Positions 13,705-18,479 of a DNA stretch of 18,479 nt are shown piece after piece; the stretch's first letter is position 1; the number at the start of each line of letters is the position of its first letter. A program made the translations under genes and the position numbers. The notes under the pieces were generated by a model that was not told where the DNA came from, did not search any database, and saw only the letters and a list, made by a program, of their open reading frames with translations. This DNA comes from Acidimicrobiaceae bacterium. Lineage in GTDB: Bacteria > Actinomycetota > Acidimicrobiia > Acidimicrobiales > Bog-793. The DNA is taken from contig JAODBN010000060.1 of assembly GCA_025463965.1 (NCBI GenBank), positions 1-18,479 of the forward strand. Reading direction: 5' to 3'.

Positions 13705-14832
13705 TCATCCCGCTGCCGAGGAGAGCGCGTCGCGCAGTCTCGCGGCCAGCTGGTCGTAGTCGAATCGCTCCTCGGCGCGGGTCCTTCCCGCCTTGCCGAA
13801 CCGGTCCCGCAGGCCACCGTCGTCCAGCAGGCGCGCGAGCTGAGACGTGGCGAGCGCGACGTCTCCGGGGCGGTCCACGACGAGACCGGTGAGCTCGTGG
13901 GCGACCGCTTCCTCCGAGCCGCCGGACCTTCCGGCAAGTACCGCCACTCCGGCCGCCGCGCCCTCGAGAAAGACGATGCCGAAGCCCTCCTGCTCGAGAC
14001 CGAGCCACCGGTCGCGACACAGCATCGCCACGACGTCGGCTGCCCCGAGCAGGTCTGGGAGGTCGCCGTCGGCGACGCGCCCGAGGAAGCGGACGGGGGC
14101 GCCCCGACGGGCCGCCAGGGCACCGAGGCGCCCGGCGTCGCGACCGGTGCCCCCGATCGCCACGGTCAGATCTGGGTGTCCGGACGCCAAACGCCCCGCC
14201 GCCTCGATGAGCACGTCAAGGCCTTTTCGCGGCACCAGCCGGTTGACCGCCACGACCACCCGTCCGTCGACGGGCAAGCCGAGCCGGCCGCGAGCGGCGC
14301 GTCGCTGCTCGTCGCTCAGAGGACGGAACCTCTCGAGGTCGACCCCGGGTGGGACCACGACGGTTTCGGGCATCGCCCTGCCGAGGAGCCTTCTGGCCTC
14401 AGCTGCGGGGTAACCGCCTGCCGAGACGACGAGCCGCGCTCCTCGGACCACACGCGACAACAGCGTGTTCAGCCCCGGGAGGCGGGCCGGAATTGCCACC
14501 TCGGCCCCGTGCAACACGACGGCGTAGGGAAGTCCGATGCTCGGACCGAGAAGCCCGAGCGGCAGCGCGGGGTCGAGGACCACGAGCGTGGCGCCGACCT
14601 GCTGCGCGATGCGTCGCACCGCGGCGCGGACTCCCAGCGTCGGCAAGAGCACGGGGGCGGCCAGCCGAATGATGCGGTGGCAGGCAGCGGCATCGAAGCC
14701 GCCGGCGTTCGGTTGGCTGGCGGTGACGACCACGGTCTCGTCCGGGGGAAGCCGCCGCCACAGCTCCCACAAGTAGGACTGGATCCCACCGAGCTTGGGG
14801 GGGTAGTCGTTGGTGACGAGGAGGTGGGTCAC
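13705..14832 (-). CDS. GT4 glycosyltransferase, PimB'-like (phosphatidylinositol mannoside synthesis)
   Basis: GT-B fold glycosyltransferase of 375 residues, acting on the cytosolic face of the membrane. The N-terminal acceptor domain opens with LLVTNDYPPKLGGIQSYL (4-21), characteristic of actinobacterial PimB'. AVVLHGAEVAIP is at 104-115, and PPGVDLERFRPL at 161-172 precedes the donor domain. NRLVPRKGLDVLIEA (197-211) supplies the phosphate-binding Arg/Lys. EGFGIVFLE (282-290) is the E-x7-E motif of retaining GT4 enzymes. By similarity it would transfer a second mannose from GDP-mannose to phosphatidylinositol monomannoside. A different mannosyl acceptor is possible. The ATG at 14832 fits the family start. 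Neighbours are an SRPBCC protein and two small CxxC proteins. Confidence 0.88.
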   Translation of the reverse strand: MTHLLVTNDYPPKLGGIQSYLWELWRRLPPDETVVVTASQPNAGGFDAAACHRIIRLAAPVLLPTLGVRAAVRRIAQQVGATLVVLDPALPLGLLGPSIGLPYAVVLHGAEVAIPARLPGLNTLLSRVVRGARLVVSAGGYPAAEARRLLGRAMPETVVVPPGVDLERFRPLSDEQRRAARGRLGLPVDGRVVVAVNRLVPRKGLDVLIEAAGRLASGHPDLTVAIGGTGRDAGRLGALAARRGAPVRFLGRVADGDLPDLLGAADVVAMLCRDRWLGLEQEGFGIVFLEGAAAGVAVLAGRSGGSEEAVAHELTGLVVDRPGDVALATSQLARLLDDGGLRDRFGKAGRTRAEERFDYDQLAARLRDALSSAAG

Positions 14833-14842
14833 CCAGCCTCCG

Positions 14843-14869
14843 CCGCCGGCGCCTCGCCTACGCCGGCGG
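14843..14869. repeat. perfect 9-bp inverted repeat upstream of glycosyltransferase gene
   Basis: CCGCCGGCG (14843-14851) and CGCCGGCGG (14861-14869) pair perfectly around a 9-nt loop. It fills the 51-bp gap between the 67-residue protein gene and the glycosyltransferase start. No T-tract follows. It might act as an attenuating or processing stem. Confidence 0.5.
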
Positions 14870-14883
14870 TCCGGTGTGGGCGC

Positions 14884-15087
14884 TCAGCCTGCCCGGCGCT
14901 CGTGGCGCAGGCCCGGCACGAGCCCGGCATCTTGGAGGAGGCGGACTGCGCGCGCCTCGTCGGCGTCGATGACGATCGCGTCGTCGGGCTCCCGGTCGAG
15001 CAGGAAGCTGACCACGCAGTCCGAGCAAGCCTCGGTGGCCTGGAACGCACACTCGGTGCAGCTGATGGTGAGGGTCTCTGCAGCCAT
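14884..15087 (-). CDS. small paired-CxxC (zinc-binding) protein, 67 aa
   Basis: Unrecognised small soluble protein. Four cysteines in the pattern C10-x2-C13-x7-C21-x2-C24 look like a compact metal site near the N-terminus. It is followed by SFLLDREPDDAIVIDADEARAVRLLQDAGLVPGL, which predicts a strand and a helix. The ATG at 15087 follows GGAGGAGG at an acceptable spacing, so the gene is well supported in spite of its size. It lies 51 bp upstream of the PimB'-like gene and downstream of another CxxC protein, in the same direction. Function unknown; a DNA- or RNA-binding ribbon or a metal chaperone are only guesses. Confidence 0.75.
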   Translation of the reverse strand: MAAETLTISCTECAFQATEACSDCVVSFLLDREPDDAIVIDADEARAVRLLQDAGLVPGLRHERRAG

Positions 15088-15108
15088 CTCACGACCTCCT
15101 CCGGCTCG

Positions 15109-15125
15109 GGCGGGACGCTCCCGCC
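15109..15125. repeat. 7-bp inverted repeat before the 67-aa gene
   Basis: GGCGGGA (15109-15115) and TCCCGCC (15119-15125) are perfectly complementary with a 3-nt loop, immediately upstream of the ribosome site of the 67-residue protein gene. It could modulate access to that site; chance formation in GC-rich DNA is also possible. Confidence 0.35.
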
Positions 15126-15195
15126 GATCACGTCTTCTGCGACAATGATCCCGTAGGGGTGTGACAACGGCGCCCCGAACTGCACCGGGAGCCGC

Positions 15196-15474
15196 TCAGC
15201 GGGCCGGTCCGCCGGCTGACCCGCCGGTCGGCGCGCCTTGTGCGACCGCACCATGCTCGACAGCAAGGTCGTCGGCGGCGAGCTCCTCGATCGCCGAGCT
15301 GGAGCTGCACCAACGACAGGTCACCGACTCGATGACCTCCGAGAGGATCTCCTCCTCCTCGATGGTGAGCTCACCTCCCAAGTCGAAGTGGTGGAAGGCA
15401 CGGCTGCGCCGGGTGGCGAGCACGTCGAAGCGGGTGCGATTCCCACACCCCGCGCAGCGGTAGCGGCGAGACAT
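15196..15474 (-). CDS. small zinc-ribbon-like protein, 92 aa
   Basis: Unrecognised soluble protein. From the ATG at 15474, MSRRYRCAGCGNRTRFDV opens a zinc ribbon: C7-x2-C10 and C53-x2-C56 (TCRWC) frame an acidic middle, ELTIEEEEILSEVIES (35-50). The tail after residue 67 is low-complexity Gly/Ala/Pro. The same frame is open upstream to 16299 only because it lies antisense to the CAP-like gene; residues above this ATG are Arg/Ala-rich and not protein-like. The ribosome site is weak. It precedes the 67-residue CxxC gene by 108 bp, and both may be transcribed with the PimB'-like gene. It diverges from the secreted CAP-like gene. Confidence 0.75.
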   Translation of the reverse strand: MSRRYRCAGCGNRTRFDVLATRRSRAFHHFDLGGELTIEEEEILSEVIESVTCRWCSSSSAIEELAADDLAVEHGAVAQGAPTGGSAGGPAR

Positions 15475-15643
15475 GGCGAGGACCCTACCTCGCCTCTCGA
15501 AGGGGCCCGGCGGCGTGATCGGGGCCCATCGCCGGTCGAGGGCACTAGACGTTCCGTCCTCCATGATCTGGACAACCGCCCAAAGTGTCAGGTCGACCAC
15601 TTCGAGCGTCAACTCGCCAAGTCGTGGGGCCGTTAGGTAGCCG

Positions 15644-16621
15644 ATGCCGACTCGCAAGAGCTTTGAGTGCGGCCGATCGGCGGACCGCGCACTCGGCATG
15701 TGCAGTCGTATGGCCTGGGCGGCCACGGCCACAGCGATGGCCGTGGCCGGGATCGCCACGCTCGCGGGAGGGGCCGCGCGAAGCGCCGGCGGCTCTGCAG
15801 CGGTAGGAGGCGCCCGCCAAGCCGTGGTCGCCTCGGCGTCGCGCCACGCGAAGCGGCAAGCGAGCCTGCCGGCCCAGCCCGGGACGTCGCCAGAGCGGGC
15901 GGCGAAGCTCGTCCACGCCGTCACACCGGCCAACGCGTACCCGAGCCCGGACTTCCTGAACAGCTGCTTGACGCGCGGGATCGATGAGACCGCGGTGTGC
16001 GCCAGCACCGAGCTCACCGCGACGAACGCCGCCCGGGCGAGCGAGGGGCTCGGGGCTCTACCCCTCAACGTCTCGAGCTTTTTGGGCCTGACTCCAGAGG
16101 AACAGCTCTTTGCGCTGACCAACCTGGAACGAGTGTCCCGAGGGCTCCCGCCGTTCACCGCCCTTGTCCAAAAGATCGACGCGGTCGCGCTCAAGGGGGC
16201 GCGCTCGCTGAGCGATCCAACCTTGGCGGTCATCTCTCCGGCCCTCGTGGACGGCCGGGTGGTCCAGTGGGGCTCGAACTGGGCCGGCGGCACCGTCAAC
16301 CCGCTCGGGGCAAGCTACTTCTGGCTCTACGACGACGGACCGGGCGGAACCAACCTCGACTGCACCACCGCGAACAGCGCCGGCTGCTTCGGGCACCGGG
16401 CCAACATCCTGACCCGGTTCTCCTCGACGGCCTGCGGAACCGGGGTGACACCGACGCTGCTCATGGGCGCCGCCGCCACACAGGCGGGCGTGCCTGCCGA
16501 GGCGTCGCTGGCCGAGATGATGATCGAGGCGTGCCATCCGTCCCTTGCCGGAGCGGTCATCACATGGACTTCCACCGAGCGGATTCTCGGGCTGCAGGCT
16601 CGGTCGGCCACAGCCGGATAG
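15644..16621 (+). CDS. secreted CAP-domain-like (SCP/PR1) protein
   Basis: Exported protein of 325 residues. Residues 1-24 are basic and polar, then WAATATAMAVAGIATLAGGAA (25-45) is a hydrophobic signal or anchor segment. Residues 45-90 are Ala/Gly/Ser-rich and probably a linker. The CAP core is suggested by GLTPEEQLFALTNLERVSRGLPPFTAL (148-174), the xLxNxxRxxxGLPP helix of bacterial CAP proteins. Further on are VVQWGSNWAGG (206-216) and CFGHRANILTRF (248-259), the GHRxNIL helix. Six cysteines in the mature part (109, 119, 240, 248, 264 and one near 295) may form disulphides. Bacterial members act outside the cell; the function is usually unknown. An ATG at 15698 would give a shorter signal peptide. 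It is monocistronic and flanked by divergent and convergent genes. Confidence 0.8.
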   Translation: MPTRKSFECGRSADRALGMCSRMAWAATATAMAVAGIATLAGGAARSAGGSAAVGGARQAVVASASRHAKRQASLPAQPGTSPERAAKLVHAVTPANAYPSPDFLNSCLTRGIDETAVCASTELTATNAARASEGLGALPLNVSSFLGLTPEEQLFALTNLERVSRGLPPFTALVQKIDAVALKGARSLSDPTLAVISPALVDGRVVQWGSNWAGGTVNPLGASYFWLYDDGPGGTNLDCTTANSAGCFGHRANILTRFSSTACGTGVTPTLLMGAAATQAGVPAEASLAEMMIEACHPSLAGAVITWTSTERILGLQARSATAG

Positions 16622-16673
16622 TCGCCTCTTTCGCTGGCCGGGCCCATCGGCAGGGCGGCTCTGGTGAGCAGCG

Positions 16674-16711
16674 GCAGGTCCGAAAAGCTGTGCGCCGGAC
16701 AGGTCGCCTGC
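16674..16711. terminator. candidate hairpin between convergent genes
   Basis: In the 102-bp gap between the CAP-like gene (plus) and rdgB (minus), GTCCG/CGGAC (16678-16682, 16696-16700) and an outer GCAGG/CCTGC pair (16674-16678, 16707-16711) could form a weak stem. The two share one base, so they cannot both be complete. There is no T-tract. Support is mainly positional. Confidence 0.25.
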
Positions 16712-16723
16712 GATCTACTCGGT

Positions 16724-17347
16724 CTAGGTGAGCCTCGCGGTGAGCTTCTCGGCGAGATCACGAAACGCGCGGCCTCGGGCCGACAGCGCATGCTTGTCGG
16801 CGCTGTCGAGCTCGCCGAAGGTCTGCCCGTTGCCCTCTAGCGCGACGAAGACCGGGTCGTAGCCGAAGCCGCCGGCGCCGTGGGGCTCGAGGGCGATGCG
16901 CCCTTCCACCGCTCCGTGAGCAACGAGCTCTTCGCCGTCGGGGAACGCCACGAGGGCGACAGTGCGGAAACGGGCCGAACGGTGCTGCTCGCCGGCGAGA
17001 GCAGCGAGCAACTTGGCGACGTTGTCGCCGTAGGTGGAGCCCTCCCCCGCATAGCGGGCCGAGCGCACGCCGGGGGCGCCCCCGAGCGCATCCACCTCGA
17101 GCCCGCTGTCGTCGGCGACCGCCGCAGTCCCGGTGAGCTGGAGGAGCGCCCGGGCCTTGAGGCGGGCGTTGTCCTCGAGGGTCTCTCCGTCCTCCACCAC
17201 GTCGGGCGCGTCGGCCGGGCGCTCGAGCAGCTCGACGGATTCGCCGAGCTGCTCGCCGAGGAGCTGGCGGATCTCCTCGGCCTTGTCCGGGTTTGCGGAC
17301 GCGAGCACGAGGCGAAGCCTGCCTCGCGCATCCGACACACCGCTCAC
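16724..17347 (-). CDS. rdgB: XTP/dITP pyrophosphatase (RdgB/HAM1)
   Basis: House-cleaning nucleotidase of 207 residues that hydrolyses dITP, XTP and ITP to monophosphates, keeping deaminated purines out of DNA. Motifs: VLASANPDKAEEI (14-26) for phosphate binding, VVEDGETLEDNARLKA near 50-65, VADDSGLEVDALGGAPGVRSARYAG (77-101) with the catalytic acidic pair, GFGYDPVF (160-167), and KHALSARGRAF at 185-195. In most members that last segment reads SHR; here it is S189-A190-R191, so a base-contacting histidine is replaced. The GTG start at 17347 overlaps the rph stop (GTGA), and the enzyme-like sequence begins about 10 residues later. Gene order murI-rph-rdgB is common in actinobacteria. Confidence 0.95.
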   Translation of the reverse strand: MSGVSDARGRLRLVLASANPDKAEEIRQLLGEQLGESVELLERPADAPDVVEDGETLEDNARLKARALLQLTGTAAVADDSGLEVDALGGAPGVRSARYAGEGSTYGDNVAKLLAALAGEQHRSARFRTVALVAFPDGEELVAHGAVEGRIALEPHGAGGFGYDPVFVALEGNGQTFGELDSADKHALSARGRAFRDLAEKLTARLT

Positions 17348-18096
17348 GGCCTGGGCTCCGGGGCCTCGCCGACCACAAGCTCCTGGGCCGCGACGAGCTG
17401 GCCGATCCCCTTCTCGGCCAGGGCGAGCAGCTGGTCGAGCTCGCCGCGGGAAAAGGCTGAGTGCTCGGCGGTGCCCTGCACCTCGATGAAACGCCCGCCC
17501 GAGGTCATCACCACGTTCATGTCGACGTCGGCCCGGGAGTCCTCGGAGTAGTCGAGGTCGAGCAGGCAGACGCCGTCCACGATCCCGACCGACACGGCCG
17601 CACACGCCTGGACCATCGGATGGGCCGCCAGCTCCCCGACCTGCACGAGGCGCGAGCAGGCGTCGTGCAGCGCCACGTACGCCCCGGTGATGGCCGCCGT
17701 CCGGGTCCCCCCGTCTGCCTGCAGGACGTCGCAGTCCAGGACGATCTGGCGCTCGCCCAGGGCCGAAAGGTCGATCACCGCCCGAAGCGAGCGCCCGATC
17801 AGCCGCTGGATCTCCTGGGTGCGGCCTGACTGGCGTCCCTTGGCGGCTTCACGCGCGATCCGCTCGGCGGAAGAACCCGGCAGCAGGGAGTACTCAGCGG
17901 TGACCCATCCCCGTCCGCTGCCCCGCAAGAAGCGCGGCACGTCCGGCTCGACCGACGCCGTGCAAAGCACCCGGGTCCGCCCCATCGAGACGAGGACAGA
18001 ACCCGCCGCGAACTCGGTGAAGTCCCGGATCAATTCCACCGGGCGCAACTGGTCGGGCGTGCGGCCATCGCGGCGGATCAGCTCGGGCGGCGTCAT
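17344..18096 (-). CDS. rph: ribonuclease PH
   Basis: Phosphorolytic 3'-to-5' exoribonuclease that trims tRNA 3' ends; forms a hexameric ring. It has 250 residues, typical length. Family blocks: RRDGRTPDQLRPV (8-20), FAAGSVLVSMGRTRVLCTASVE (29-50), GRGWVTAEYSLLPGSS (61-76), the RNA- and phosphate-binding GRTQEIQRLIGRSLRAVIDL (91-110), IVLDCDVLQADGGTRTAAITGA (118-139), and the C-terminal DLDYSEDSRADVDMNVVMT block. The ATG at 18096 follows GAAGGAG by 4-5 nt; the frame extends 37 codons upstream over the murI 3' end without protein-like content. Coupled to rdgB by stop/start overlap, with murI 43 bp upstream. Confidence 0.97.
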   Translation of the reverse strand: MTPPELIRRDGRTPDQLRPVELIRDFTEFAAGSVLVSMGRTRVLCTASVEPDVPRFLRGSGRGWVTAEYSLLPGSSAERIAREAAKGRQSGRTQEIQRLIGRSLRAVIDLSALGERQIVLDCDVLQADGGTRTAAITGAYVALHDACSRLVQVGELAAHPMVQACAAVSVGIVDGVCLLDLDYSEDSRADVDMNVVMTSGGRFIEVQGTAEHSAFSRGELDQLLALAEKGIGQLVAAQELVVGEAPEPRP

Positions 18097-18125
18097 CTGG
18101 CTCCTTCGATCGAGAAGCAAGCAAC

Positions 18126-18143
18126 CTAATGGGATTCCATTAG
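18126..18143. repeat. A/T-rich perfect palindrome over the murI stop codon
   Basis: CTAATGG-GATT-CCATTAG: two 7-bp arms around a 4-nt centre. The murI stop codon (TAA on the minus strand) lies within one arm, and rph begins 30 bp further. Its low G/C content stands out from the surroundings. It may be a stem in the murI-rph transcript or a protein-binding dyad. Confidence 0.5.
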
Positions 18144-18479
18144 ATCGCCCGCAGACGCCCGCCAGCCGCGGGACCCTCGGGCCCTCCGAGCTCGATTCGC
18201 TCGGCACCCACCAGTTCGTCGCCGAGCAGCTGGCGACCGAGGGCAGCGAACGCAGTGATGTCGCCCGAGGAGAAGAACCGGTGGAGCGGCGTGCCCGTGG
18301 CGGTGCGCTGCAATCCCGTGGCCAGCAGCACCGACCTCACGTCGAACGCGGTCTCCTCGGCGGAGGAGACGAGCACGACGTCACGGCCCATGACGTCACC
18401 GATCGTGCGCGCGAGATAGGGGTAGTGCGTGCAGCCGAGCAGCAAGGTGTCGACGCCCGCGCTCGTGAGCGGCGAGAGC
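18140..18479 (-). CDS. murI: glutamate racemase, C-terminal part (5' end beyond window)
   Basis: Converts L- to D-glutamate for peptidoglycan synthesis in the cytosol. Only the last 113 codons are in the window. They open with LSPLTSAGVDTLLLGCTHYPYL, containing the second catalytic-cysteine motif GCTHYP of Asp/Glu racemases. DVVLVSSAEETAFDVRSVL follows, equivalent to the VDSG/SAxxTA segment. The C-terminal FFSSGD and FAALGRQLLG elements are usual for MurI, and the chain ends shortly after at TAA (18140-18142). The final 20 residues are a Gly/Ala-rich tail. It is first in the murI-rph-rdgB run. Confidence 0.95.
   Translation of the reverse strand, partial: LSPLTSAGVDTLLLGCTHYPYLARTIGDVMGRDVVLVSSAEETAFDVRSVLLATGLQRTATGTPLHRFFSSGDITAFAALGRQLLGDELVGAERIELGGPEGPAAGGRLRAI

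Noticed and set aside
15475..16299. Minus-strand frame upstream of the 92-residue zinc-ribbon protein
   Set aside because: It is antisense to the CAP-like gene and Ala/Arg/Ser-rich; the cysteine-containing protein starts at the ATG at 15474.

Overview
This 18.5 kb window is GC-rich bacterial chromosome with frequent GTG starts, short intergenic gaps and many stop/start overlaps. Gene content points to a high-GC actinobacterium (Actinomycetota), possibly a deep-branching class. The evidence is a class II (adenosylcobalamin-dependent) ribonucleotide reductase, a luciferase-like flavin/F420-type oxidoreductase, a PimB'-like GT4 glycosyltransferase close to a TB16.3-like SRPBCC protein, and the order murI-rph-rdgB. 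The assignment is inference; no rRNA or tRNA is present.

Region 1 (1-5285, all minus strand) is an accessory catabolic and uptake operon, read from right to left. It runs: an internally deleted but still open IlvD/EDD-family dehydratase remnant, a family III (CaiB/BaiF) CoA-transferase, a metallo-beta-lactamase-fold hydrolase, a ribose-type ABC substrate-binding protein, and an RbsC-type permease cut by the window edge. The first three are joined by overlapping stop/start codons. Two strong hairpins separate the binding protein from the permease. A LacI-type palindrome (GAAACGTTTC) lies upstream of the first gene. The transporter's ATPase is not in the window.

Region 2 (5286-5812) has no supportable gene. 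It holds the operator-like palindrome, a small hairpin and two imperfect tandem copies of a roughly 80-bp repeat.

Region 3 (5813-7899) holds a small hypothetical protein and two GNAT acetyltransferases on the minus strand, joined by an odd 10-codon mini-ORF, and a divergent NTF2-like (SnoaL-type) protein.

Region 4 (8060-11051) is full-length nrdJ on the minus strand. It has a recognisable promoter, an NrdR-box-like site and a leader of about 130 nt rich in hairpins.

Region 5 (11142-15474, minus) contains an AlaC-like aminotransferase, an LLM oxidoreductase, an SRPBCC protein, a PimB'-like mannosyltransferase and two small paired-CxxC proteins. A secreted CAP-like protein follows on the plus strand (15644-16621).

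Region 6 (16724-18479, minus) is the housekeeping set rdgB, rph and the 3' part of murI, in the order murI>rph>rdgB. The most interesting items are the deleted ilvD kept in frame inside a coupled operon, the structured nrdJ leader, the GNAT-GNAT mini-ORF and the tandem repeats.
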